A stretch of 64,000 nt of DNA from Rhodoferax sp. Its GTDB lineage: Bacteria; Pseudomonadota; Gammaproteobacteria; Burkholderiales; Burkholderiaceae_C. The notes beneath the pieces are model-generated. The model was not told where the DNA came from and did not search any database. It saw nothing but the letters and a program-made list of their open reading frames with translations. Where the stretch lies: assembly GCF_030697375.1 (NCBI RefSeq), contig NZ_JAUYQD010000108.1:62001-126000 (forward strand), read 5' to 3'. The translations under genes and the position numbers were made by a program. This document shows, piece by piece, positions 41,928 to 49,793 of the stretch. The number at the start of each line of letters is the position of its first letter. Within the stretch, counting starts at the first letter, position 1.

Positions 41928-42341
41928 ATGCAAATAGCCCCATACATCGGTATTGAAAATGTGGAGGTCATTGAAGATGACTCCGCAGGCGCATGGGCAC
42001 TGTGGGACATCGCGCTGGTGCAGGGGGATTTGCCCGAGGCGAGCCATTCCGCAGCACGGGATGTGGAAGTCGATGCCATAGCGCCAGAGGACCGCGCCCT
42101 CGATGTCATCAATAAGTACCACTCGGGCGTGGCCCAGGCCATACGTGCCTTCTGGGGACACCACGAATGCTGTGCGTACATAGAATCCTTGCTGCTGAGT
42201 GGTACCAATGCCAAGCGGCAAAACCGCAGCGGATTCAATCAGGAGGTGGCTGCCTGCCTGCTTCTGCTGATCAACATCCACGAGCAACTTTTTGGTTCGC
42301 TCAAGGACCGCGCGGCCGTCAGCGCGCCGTCCTGGTTTTAA
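41928..42341 (+). CDS. Hypothetical protein between the AraC and envelope genes
   Basis: A 137-residue protein from the ATG at 41928 (MQIAPYIGIENVEVIEDDSA) with GGGAG upstream; an ATG at 41877 is possible. Acidic, no signal peptide, no membrane segment; a late hydrophobic helix (EVAACLLLLINIHEQLF). No family recognised. Its direction matches the AraC gene and the cluster, so it may be part of either unit. Confidence 0.5.
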   Translation: MQIAPYIGIENVEVIEDDSAGAWALWDIALVQGDLPEASHSAARDVEVDAIAPEDRALDVINKYHSGVAQAIRAFWGHHECCAYIESLLLSGTNAKRQNRSGFNQEVAACLLLLINIHEQLFGSLKDRAAVSAPSWF

Positions 42342-42484
42342 CACCGTACACCTCTCCCATTCTTTGCGCCAACGATGGCTTGCGGCAGCTGCCGATGGGG
42401 TGCTTTGCGCCCTGTTGATTTGAATAAAAAAAGTGATTTGCTGCCCTGCAATGGGGTGTGTTCTTTGCAATGCATTCGAAATCC

Positions 42485-42532
42485 AAGGGTTAACCCTTAG
42501 CTGTCGCCAATGCACTTGCCAGGGTTATCCCT
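42485..42532. promoter_or_regulatory. Paired AGGGTTAWCCCT boxes ahead of the envelope cluster
   Basis: AAGGGTTAACCCTT (42485-42498) is a perfect 14-base palindrome and AGGGTTATCCCT (42521-42532) a close variant, centres 35 bases apart. They lie about 155-200 bases upstream of the first cluster gene, in the 344-base gene-free stretch 42342-42685, which otherwise shows only AT-rich promoter-like sequence. Confidence 0.5.
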
Positions 42533-42685
42533 AGGCCCTCTTTTTTGGCGCGTTAAACCAATAGTTTGGCCTGCACGGCCAGTGACGAATAACGCTAGAC
42601 AGAAGACACTGACTCCGTACTGACAACAAGGCACTAGTTGCATGAGACAGGACATCAACCTCAACCTAACCTGGAGAATTTTTTT

Positions 42686-43246
42686 ATGAAATCTTTCAAA
42701 CTGTCTGCCGTCGCTGCTTTGCTCGCGTCTTTCACATTTGCCGCTTCGGCGATGACCCCTGTGAGCGACGAAGCTCTGTCACAAGTCAGCGGCCAAGACG
42801 GTGTGTCGATCGTTGCTGACTTGCATGTCAACATTGGTTCGTTCACCTATTCGGACAGCGGCAATACTTTTGCCATGAATGACATTGGCATCAAGGGTGT
42901 GATCGCTGCCACGATCGACGTGATCTCTGGCGCTGACTTCCAAGGCGTGCCTACAGCGGCCAATCCTTCTGGAACAGGTCTTTTCGGTGCGTTGACAGGT
43001 ACCGGCCTGACCAATGCTCAAGCTGGTGCAGTTCTGTCTGCCGCCGCTCCTTTGTTGGGCTTTAACGGTCAAGATGTGATTCAAATCGGTATCCCCGCAG
43101 TGAGCGGAACCAACGGTATCGATATCACTGTGGCCTCCATGACTACCGGTCACGGTGCTGCTGGTTTCACCAATTCCATGGGTGGTATCGCTTTGACCAA
43201 GCTGGACTTGGCTGGCACCAAGGTTTGGATGTTTGGTCACGATTAA
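42686..43246 (+). CDS. DUF6160-like exported protein, candidate major subunit
   Basis: A 186-residue protein from the ATG at 42686 (GGAG upstream). The signal peptide (MKSFKLSAVAALLASFTFAA) is cleaved after ASA, and the mature start TPVSDEALSQVSGQDGVSIV has the leader-like motif shared with four other cluster proteins. The rest is Gly/Ala/Thr/Ser-rich beta-type sequence without Cys, like a fibre or pilin subunit. Softer codon use than its neighbours and a strong terminator just after suggest it is the most abundant product. FilA-like by memory. Confidence 0.75.
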   Translation: MKSFKLSAVAALLASFTFAASAMTPVSDEALSQVSGQDGVSIVADLHVNIGSFTYSDSGNTFAMNDIGIKGVIAATIDVISGADFQGVPTAANPSGTGLFGALTGTGLTNAQAGAVLSAAAPLLGFNGQDVIQIGIPAVSGTNGIDITVASMTTGHGAAGFTNSMGGIALTKLDLAGTKVWMFGHD

Positions 43247-43261
43247 TAGCGGTGTGACGAG

Positions 43262-43338
43262 GGCAACGCCTGTATCGGATATGGGCGTTGCCTGGGTCTA
43301 GCGCCGGGATCTCGCGGCTTGGGTTGCGAGATCTCTTT
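43262..43338 (+). terminator. Double hairpin with T run after the first cluster gene
   Basis: Hairpin 1: GGCAACGCC (43262-43270) with GGCGTTGCC (43284-43292). Hairpin 2: GATCTCGC (43308-43315) with GCGAGATC (43326-43333), followed by TCTTTT. It lies between the first and second cluster genes, so it would either end transcription or let only part of it through. Confidence 0.8.
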
Positions 43339-43392
43339 TGACATCTTTTTTGGCAAAACCTAGCACCACGGCATTGCGCCGAACCCACCACC

Positions 43393-44187
43393 ATGTGTAG
43401 ACAAATCACCTTCCTCTGGGGGCTTCTTGCCGCACTTTTGTGTGCCGCAAGTGCCTGTGCGCAACCCAAGCCGCTGGATGACGGGCAACTGTCCCAGGTC
43501 TGGGGTCAGGCGATGATCGAACTTGTCAACACCAGTTCATCGGGCTATGACTTTACGCGCATGACATTCAATGCAGACATCAGTCTGAGCGCCAATTTGA
43601 AGGAAGTGCGTTTGGGTGACTATGCGGCGGCCCGCAATGGCCCGAACAACGGCGTTGGTATAGGTGCCGATCTGGATATCCAGTCCTTGCAGTTTGGGCA
43701 GAACACGCTGACCAGCAGCGAGAGCGAACGCTTGGTGCGTGCGACGAACCCCTATTTTGAAATTGTGTACAAGCAAGGTGCCAATGCTGCAGAACGCCAG
43801 GTTGTTGGCATGCGCATGGGCTTTGAAGGCATCGATGGCTATTTGGGCACGCAAATACGCGCCCTGAGTGGAACCATGCGTGCCGATCTGACGTCTGGCG
43901 CGAGCGTGATCAACTTCGATTCCACAAACCCTACCTTCATGGAGTCCGCGGATGGAAAGCGCTGGAATGCCAATGGGCTGCTGAACAGCATTGGCAGCTT
44001 GAAGCTGGGCGACGCCAGTGGACCGACACGTGACTTCTTTCTGGCGCTGCAAACCGAAAGCGTGAAGTACCCGGCGGTGGCGGGGCTCGCTGCGCAACAG
44101 GCCGCAGCCGGCTTTTGGCTCAACCTGCGCGACCGCGTGAGCGGAACGGTGGGGACCATGCCGTCGAATTTACCGCTGCCGAAGTAA
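43393..44187 (+). CDS. Exported protein with the cluster leader motif
   Basis: A 264-residue protein with a signal peptide (MCRQITFLWGLLAALLCAAS..., cleavage near ACA-QP). The mature start PKPLDDGQLSQVWGQAMIEL carries the shared motif (LxxGQLSQVWGQ). A beta-rich body follows (GYDFTRMTFNADISLSANLK) with no Cys. It is likely a minor subunit or surface protein related to the first gene. It begins after the terminator and is the first of eight closely spaced genes. Confidence 0.7.
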   Translation: MCRQITFLWGLLAALLCAASACAQPKPLDDGQLSQVWGQAMIELVNTSSSGYDFTRMTFNADISLSANLKEVRLGDYAAARNGPNNGVGIGADLDIQSLQFGQNTLTSSESERLVRATNPYFEIVYKQGANAAERQVVGMRMGFEGIDGYLGTQIRALSGTMRADLTSGASVINFDSTNPTFMESADGKRWNANGLLNSIGSLKLGDASGPTRDFFLALQTESVKYPAVAGLAAQQAAAGFWLNLRDRVSGTVGTMPSNLPLPK

Positions 44188-44192
44188 GCCAC

Positions 44193-45116
44193 ATGGTTCA
44201 CCGTCAACGCGTTATGACTCGGTATCAACTGCTTGCACAGCTGCTGGCGCTGACTTGTGCTGGTGGCGTGCCGTCGGCCCTGGCCCTCACAGTGATGGAA
44301 GATTCCGAGCTGGCGGCGGTGCGCGGTGCGGGCGTTGCCTTTAATTTGTTGAATTATTCTTTGTCGGGGGACTTGTCTCTGACCTACATCGCAAAGCCCG
44401 CCACGGCGAGTGTTCCAGGGCAATTTCTCTCTTTGAGTCAACTTGCACTCTCCCGTTCGGACGACACCGCAGCCACTTTTACCGATCCCTACAGCCTGTC
44501 CATTGAGTCGCGCTCGGGTCTGCCGGATGTGATTCGCCTGTCCGAACCCCGCAATGCCAACGGCCTGTTGAAGTGGCAATTTGCTGCGGATTGGACCGTA
44601 GGCACGGAAGACAGCACCTTCAACGGTGGCGCGCTGCTGGTGCAAGATTTGCAAAATTTTGGAGGTAGCCTTTCCATGACCTCGCCGACGACGGCCGGTG
44701 TGGAAGGTGTGGTTTTTGGGCAGACCATCCGCACCGATATCGGCGCTGTGGCCCTGCGGCCCCGTGGCCGCGCAGATGCCAGCAACGAGGTGCGATTTTC
44801 TGGCATCCACGTGAGCGACGCCGATGGGGTGTCGCCCTGGGTGCTGGCCGATGTGACAGCGCAGCCGGGTATCTTCAATGCGGTCACCGAGGGCGGAAAA
44901 TCCTTTCTCCATATCGGCATTGGCTGGCCCACAGACCTTGCCAAAGAGGTTTCCGCCGCCAAGATCGTGGTGGACAACATCACGTTCAGGAATGATCAGC
45001 CAACCTTTATTGATCCGGTCGCGCAAACACCTACATCGACACTCAGCCTAGGCTCCAGCAGCATTGGCAGCATGCAGGTGCAGTACTTTGACATGAAGCT
45101 GCGCGCAGGTCGCTGA
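44193..45116 (+). CDS. Exported protein with the cluster leader motif
   Basis: A 307-residue protein from the ATG at 44193, six bases after the previous stop; an ATG at 44214 is also possible. The signal segment is YQLLAQLLALTCAGGVPSAL and the motif follows as LTVMEDSELAAVRGAGVAFN. The body is beta-rich (YSLSGDLSLTYIAK, RFSGIHVSDADGVSP) and has no Cys after the signal. Same architecture as its neighbours, so probably another exported subunit. Confidence 0.7.
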   Translation: MVHRQRVMTRYQLLAQLLALTCAGGVPSALALTVMEDSELAAVRGAGVAFNLLNYSLSGDLSLTYIAKPATASVPGQFLSLSQLALSRSDDTAATFTDPYSLSIESRSGLPDVIRLSEPRNANGLLKWQFAADWTVGTEDSTFNGGALLVQDLQNFGGSLSMTSPTTAGVEGVVFGQTIRTDIGAVALRPRGRADASNEVRFSGIHVSDADGVSPWVLADVTAQPGIFNAVTEGGKSFLHIGIGWPTDLAKEVSAAKIVVDNITFRNDQPTFIDPVAQTPTSTLSLGSSSIGSMQVQYFDMKLRAGR

Positions 45117-45117
45117 T

Positions 45118-45630
45118 ATGGTGCGTACATCCACAAGCGCTTGGCGCCGCTTCGCCCTGCTCGCCCTTGCATGGCTGTCCCTCTGGATGGGTGGCTGGGT
45201 CACTGCAACTGCTGCACCTGTGCAACTGAACAATGAAGACCTGGCCGAAGTGGTTGGACGTGACGGCATCAGCCTCGTGGTGCACCTGGAAGTCAATACC
45301 TCAGACACCAGCAGTGATACGGCGGGTGCGCGCTTCACACGCAGCTTCACGGTCAACGGAACCACGACGTACGCCACTGCGCAGGGCTTGCGGGGTGCTT
45401 TGGATTTGGTGGGGTTGACCATAGACGTCAAGGCCCGTGGCGGCCTCAGCGACGGCAGCTATATCGACATCGGCTTGCCCGGCGTGATTGCAGCAAACCA
45501 GTTGGGTTTCCGTTCCTTTGGCGTGCAGACCGATGCACAGGCAGCGGTGCCCGCCGAGCAGAACTTTGGCGGCGTGCTTCTGAATGGCTCGGCCACCCAG
45601 ACAGGCCACTTTCTCATGTGGGCGCAATAG
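45118..45630 (+). CDS. Exported protein with the cluster leader motif
   Basis: A 170-residue protein starting one base after the previous stop. The signal peptide (RFALLALAWLSLWMGGWVTA) is cleaved near TAA-PV and the motif follows immediately: VQLNNEDLAEVVGRDGISLV. It is close in motif to the first gene (VSGQDGVSI versus VVGRDGISL). The remainder is beta-type with few charges. No Cys in the mature part. Confidence 0.7.
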   Translation: MVRTSTSAWRRFALLALAWLSLWMGGWVTATAAPVQLNNEDLAEVVGRDGISLVVHLEVNTSDTSSDTAGARFTRSFTVNGTTTYATAQGLRGALDLVGLTIDVKARGGLSDGSYIDIGLPGVIAANQLGFRSFGVQTDAQAAVPAEQNFGGVLLNGSATQTGHFLMWAQ

Positions 45631-45654
45631 CCTTTTTGCACGGGTATCGAAACA

Positions 45655-46416
45655 ATGTGGTCCATTATTTATCTTGCAATTGCAACCGGCATTGGCGGCT
45701 TTGGCGTGGCAACACACCTTCCGCCCGTGGAGCGGCCTGCCGAACAGTTCGATCTGCCGATGGTGTTGACCGGCGGTGGCGTGCCATCGCAACCGGTGGA
45801 TATGGAACCCTTCTCTGCGTTCAAGTACCGCAACATCGTGCACCAGGCCTATGACTACAGTTGCGGCTCTGCTGCGCTGGTGACGGTGCTCAACAACTAC
45901 CTTGGCTTAACCGTCACCGAGCAAGACGCCATGGAGGGCATGCTGGCGCATGGTGAGAGCGAAAAAATTGTTGCCCGGCGTGGATTTTCCTTGCTCGACA
46001 TGAAGCGCTTCGTCATTACGCTGGGGGTCGAGGCCAACGGCTTTCGTGGCGAGATGTCCGACCTTGTGGAGCTGCAAAGCCCGGCCATCGTGCCGATTGA
46101 CTATGCCGGCTTCAAACACTTTGTGGTTTTTCGGGGCATCCGCAATGGCAGGGTCTATATCGCAGATCCATCGGCGGGGCATGTGGTGTTTTCGGTCGAA
46201 GAATTCGCAACCCTGTGGGACCGCAACACCCTGTTTCTCCTGACCCCCCCCAAGGACAAAGCCCCGCTTACGCGCCTTGCCCTCGCCGAGCGGGAGCTTG
46301 GCGTGATCGATGGCGACCTGATCCGTTCTGAGGCCGTTCTACCCCAGCTCGACCATACCGAGGCGCTGCAGCGTGCGGTGCAGTCCAACTTCGGCAATTT
46401 TTCCTTCCGCAAATAG
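45655..46416 (+). CDS. C39-family peptidase, membrane-anchored or exported
   Basis: A 253-residue protein with an N-terminal hydrophobic segment (IIYLAIATGIGGFGVAT). The C39 fold residues are all present: Gln64 for the oxyanion hole (HQAYDYSCG), catalytic Cys70 (SCGSAALVTVLNNYLG), His155 (FKHFVVFRG) and Asp171 (ADPSAGHV). C39 enzymes cleave leader peptides after a double-glycine-like site, usually as part of an ABC exporter; here the domain stands alone facing the periplasm. It is encoded among proteins with a double-glycine-like motif, its likely substrates. Confidence 0.88.
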   Translation: MWSIIYLAIATGIGGFGVATHLPPVERPAEQFDLPMVLTGGGVPSQPVDMEPFSAFKYRNIVHQAYDYSCGSAALVTVLNNYLGLTVTEQDAMEGMLAHGESEKIVARRGFSLLDMKRFVITLGVEANGFRGEMSDLVELQSPAIVPIDYAGFKHFVVFRGIRNGRVYIADPSAGHVVFSVEEFATLWDRNTLFLLTPPKDKAPLTRLALAERELGVIDGDLIRSEAVLPQLDHTEALQRAVQSNFGNFSFRK

Positions 46417-46437
46417 CATTTGATTTAGCGAACCGAT

Positions 46438-47496
46438 ATGAAGATCCACACGACACCCCCTTTCCTCAAATCCGAACGCGCGACATTGTTGAGCGCTGGC
46501 CTACTCAGCCTCGTCACCCTGCTCAGCACATTGGCCCCGGCACAGACCTATGCGCAGGAAGCAAACACCGATACCGCCCGAGAGGCATTGGGAAAAAAGG
46601 AAGGCGATGCGGACAGCGCCACGCTGTTGAAGGAAACCTTGTCCGCCACCAACAAGCAGTATTCCCTGCTGCGCGCAGGCAAGCATGCACTCACGTACGA
46701 CCTCACCTATTCCTACATTGGTCAACAACTGATTGACGCGACCTTTGCGGATTCCAAACTCACCAACTTTGCGATTCAAAATACGCGGGGCCATACCGTC
46801 ACCAACACGTTCTCGGCGGACTATGGACTCAAGGACAACCTGACCGTCAACCTGACGGTTCCGGTGGTCAGCAAGTATTCGCAATCCAATACCTCTGACG
46901 AGGCCTTGCATGGCTTGGGTGATATCTCCGTCGGTGCGCGGCTGCAGCCCTTCCCGCTCAACCGGGCTTGGCCTTCCATCACGTTGAGCGGCTCGGCCCG
47001 GCTCCCCACAGGCCGCAGTCCGTTTCAGGTGATTGAGGGGCAAGGGCTGTCCACCGGTTCCGGTTATGCCAGCGGCACCTTCGGCGTGAATCTGTCCAAG
47101 GTGATCGACCCCGTGGCCATTTTTGGTTCAGCCAACGTGACTTTTGCACTCCCGGCAAAAAATCTGGACCAAAAAAGCAATGGCAACACCTTGTACGAGG
47201 TGACGCCTGGGCAGACCTTTGGATTCGGCGTGGGGTTTGCCTATGCCATGTCCTACAACATTACCACCACACTGTCGTTTCAGGAATCCATTTCCGGTGG
47301 TACCCGTTTGAACTACATCGACGCGACAGGCAAGGCGGTGGAAAACAAGACCGCCAGTCAGACTTCAGCCATGATGAACCTGGGCTTGGGTGTGCGTGTT
47401 TCGCCGCTCAGCACCATGAATTTCACAGTGGGCGTAGGCCTGACCTCAGACAGCCCTGATTTCACCTTCGGCATGAATATGCCGCTGAACTTCTAA
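46438..47496 (+). CDS. Outer-membrane beta-barrel protein, transporter-like
   Basis: A 352-residue protein with a signal peptide (cleavage near TYA-QE, residue 40) and a long run of alternating strands, ending FTFGMNMPLNF with the C-terminal Phe recognised by BAM. The style (LTYDLTYSYIGQQLID, DNLTVNLTVPVVSKYS, LGDISVGARLQPF) fits the 'MetA pathway/transporter' PF13557-like barrels. Twenty-one bases after the C39 gene. Probably the outer-membrane export or assembly pore. Confidence 0.75.
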   Translation: MKIHTTPPFLKSERATLLSAGLLSLVTLLSTLAPAQTYAQEANTDTAREALGKKEGDADSATLLKETLSATNKQYSLLRAGKHALTYDLTYSYIGQQLIDATFADSKLTNFAIQNTRGHTVTNTFSADYGLKDNLTVNLTVPVVSKYSQSNTSDEALHGLGDISVGARLQPFPLNRAWPSITLSGSARLPTGRSPFQVIEGQGLSTGSGYASGTFGVNLSKVIDPVAIFGSANVTFALPAKNLDQKSNGNTLYEVTPGQTFGFGVGFAYAMSYNITTTLSFQESISGGTRLNYIDATGKAVENKTASQTSAMMNLGLGVRVSPLSTMNFTVGVGLTSDSPDFTFGMNMPLNF

Positions 47497-47500
47497 TCTC

Positions 47501-49138
47501 ATGGCGATGCCATGCAATGATTTCCGCGCCAGGGTCCAGGGGGCTCGCGCGTTGGCGGCAGGCACTGTGCTTGCGGGTCTGTTTGGTATGTCCTGGGAGG
47601 CCCGTGCTGCGCTGTCTGAGAACCTGGGCACCAGTGTGACGGCCATGTCGCTGGGCAATGCCGTTACGGCGGACCCGCCCGGTTTGGACGCCATTCACTT
47701 CAATCCTGCGGGTCTGACCCGCATGAAGGGCCGCTGGGTCTCCAACTCGATTTATGCCGCGACGATGTCCCCCAAAGCGAGTTTCACCGCACCACCGGGG
47801 TTTGATGTGGGCGGCTGGAAAGACGATCCGGTGGCCGGCACCAGCACGGGGAATGTCAGCGCTGCGGTGTACTTGCCCGGCATCGGTCCGCTCCATGCGC
47901 CGCTGCCTGCGGCCGTGGGCGGCAGCCTTTCCCTGAGCTACAACGAGCCAGGATCACCCTGGACCTTTGCCACGGGTGCTTATGTCACGCAGGGGGTGGG
48001 TTTTAACCGTACCGACGAAGATGACCCTGGCCGATTCGATGGCCGCAAGGTGATCATGCAGCGTCTGGTCTATATGGCGCCATCGGTGGGCTATAAGGCC
48101 ACCGACACACTGAGTTTTGGTGTTGCCGTGCCCATTGCGCACCAGGGTTTTGCGCTGGACACCGACATGCGTATGCCCAACAAAATGCTGGGCATTGTGG
48201 GCAAGCTGCAAGATGCCTGGTGTGGCGACAATGGCAATGCCTTGGACGCTTTTTTTATGGGGCTGTGCGGCGGCGGGCCGGAGGGGCGGCTGCGCCCCTT
48301 CAACAAGGTGGCCTCGGCAAGTTTTGACGCTACGGCGCCCATGGACCCCACGGTCAATCTGGGCGTCTTGTGGGAACCCAGCGAGCGTTTCGCGGTGGGT
48401 GCGGTGTACCAGGGGGGCTCAGACACCCTGCTGACCGGGCGCTATACCTTTCGGGCCGAGCCCATGCTGGACAAATTTGCGCAGGGCATGTACAGCAGTC
48501 TGCTGGGCCCGATTGCCGCCTCTGTGGTGGGCCTTCCCACGTCGATTCCGGCGGAGCAGACGGGGCATATGACCATGCGCCTGCCCTTTGTGGAGCATGT
48601 GCAGGTGGGGGTCAAGGTCAAGCCGACCAAAAATCTGCAGATCAATGTGGATGCGGGCTGGAGCAACTGGGAGAAGTGGGACAAACTCACCATGCAGTTT
48701 GACCAGCCTATCAAACTGCTGGAGATGGCGCGCATGTTCGGGCTGACCGACCCCAGCAAGCTCACTTTGAAGCGCGGCTACCGCAACACCATCAGTTACG
48801 GCCTTGGCCTGCAATTCCAGGCCACCGACGCGCTGACCTTGCGTGCAGGGTACGAGCAGCGCCCTTCGTCCATTCCCAACTCCGCCTTGGACCTGATTGC
48901 ACCCTTGCCAGACATGGCGGTGAAAAGTCTGGGGCTGGGTTACGTGACCAAGGGCGGGCTGCATATCGATGTCGCCGCCAGCTACGCCGAAGGCCAATTC
49001 AGTGTGGTGTCCGATGGCAGTTGCAATATGAATTGCAGCGGCTTCCTGGACGCGATTTACAACCCCTACGGGGGGCTGGATGTGGCGGGGACCATTCACA
49101 TTCGCTACTTCGGCATTCAACTCACCCAAGTTTTTTAA
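47501..49138 (+). CDS. FadL/OmpP1-type outer-membrane protein
   Basis: A 545-residue barrel. The signal region ends near ARA-AL; then LGTSVTAMSLGNAVTADPPG and LDAIHFNPAGLTRMKG, the hatch sequence that defines FadL/Toluene_X proteins (NPAGL). The C-terminus is FGIQLTQVF with terminal Phe. FadL proteins bring hydrophobic molecules through the outer membrane. Its place in this cluster suggests a specialised role rather than fatty-acid uptake, as no fad genes are nearby. Two Cys near residue 510 (CNMNC) may form a disulfide. Confidence 0.85.
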   Translation: MAMPCNDFRARVQGARALAAGTVLAGLFGMSWEARAALSENLGTSVTAMSLGNAVTADPPGLDAIHFNPAGLTRMKGRWVSNSIYAATMSPKASFTAPPGFDVGGWKDDPVAGTSTGNVSAAVYLPGIGPLHAPLPAAVGGSLSLSYNEPGSPWTFATGAYVTQGVGFNRTDEDDPGRFDGRKVIMQRLVYMAPSVGYKATDTLSFGVAVPIAHQGFALDTDMRMPNKMLGIVGKLQDAWCGDNGNALDAFFMGLCGGGPEGRLRPFNKVASASFDATAPMDPTVNLGVLWEPSERFAVGAVYQGGSDTLLTGRYTFRAEPMLDKFAQGMYSSLLGPIAASVVGLPTSIPAEQTGHMTMRLPFVEHVQVGVKVKPTKNLQINVDAGWSNWEKWDKLTMQFDQPIKLLEMARMFGLTDPSKLTLKRGYRNTISYGLGLQFQATDALTLRAGYEQRPSSIPNSALDLIAPLPDMAVKSLGLGYVTKGGLHIDVAASYAEGQFSVVSDGSCNMNCSGFLDAIYNPYGGLDVAGTIHIRYFGIQLTQVF

Positions 49139-49151
49139 GGGACGCTAGACC

Positions 49152-49700
49152 ATGAAACAGACACTCATCGTTATTGCATTGGCCACTTTTTCTTTGGCCG
49201 GTGCCAACTCCGCGCATGCAGAAAAATCACAAGAGAGCAAAGAGGCCCTGGCCCAGCGGGTCCTGGCGCTTTGGCACATTGAAGACACTGCCATCACCAT
49301 GGCCCAACGCCCGGCCACGGATGCGCTGATGCAAGCGCGGGTTGCACTGCAGGGGCGCGTGAGTGCGCAAAAGCAGGAGGAAGCGCTCAAGTCCATCGTT
49401 GGCAATGTGCAGAAGTACATCAACGAAACCACCCCCATCGTGAAAGCCGAGGGCCTGCGTCTGAAGGAGCCGACGCTGGGGCCTCTGCTGCAGCAAAATT
49501 TCAGCCAGGAGGAACTGCAACAGCTGATCGCACTGTTTGAGTCGCCGGTGAAGAAAAAATTTGAAACCCTGGTTCCGCAGTTTGAACGCGCCCTTGGCGA
49601 AAAGGTTGCGGAAAATAGCCGTGCGGAGGTAGACCCCAAGCTTCAGGCCCTCTCCAAGGACATCGGGATGAAGATGCGTGCTGCAATTATGTCGCCCTGA
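49152..49700 (+). CDS. DUF2059-like exported protein
   Basis: A 182-residue protein with a signal peptide (cleavage near AHA-EK, residue 24). It is helical throughout, and LQQNFSQEELQQLIALFESP followed by VKKKFETLVPQ matches the DUF2059 block (F-x-x-E-E-L-x-x-L-x-x-F-x-S-P-x-x-x-K). Such proteins are periplasmic and of unknown role. Thirteen bases after the FadL-type gene, so in the same operon. Confidence 0.8.
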   Translation: MKQTLIVIALATFSLAGANSAHAEKSQESKEALAQRVLALWHIEDTAITMAQRPATDALMQARVALQGRVSAQKQEEALKSIVGNVQKYINETTPIVKAEGLRLKEPTLGPLLQQNFSQEELQQLIALFESPVKKKFETLVPQFERALGEKVAENSRAEVDPKLQALSKDIGMKMRAAIMSP

Positions 49701-49708
49701 ACAAAATA

Positions 49709-49735
49709 GGCTGATATGCGTTAGCGCAATCAGCC
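49709..49735 (+). other. Stem-loop between the last two cluster genes
   Basis: GGCTGAT...ATCAGCC closes an inner TGCG...CGCA stem, an almost fully paired 27-base hairpin. No T run follows, so it is unlikely to be a strong terminator; it may set mRNA stability or be a partial block. Confidence 0.5.
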
Positions 49736-49793
49736 ATTGGTGCAGAAAATTCACAATGGAAACCGGACAACCTCAGCCCACAAAGGAGTCGCT

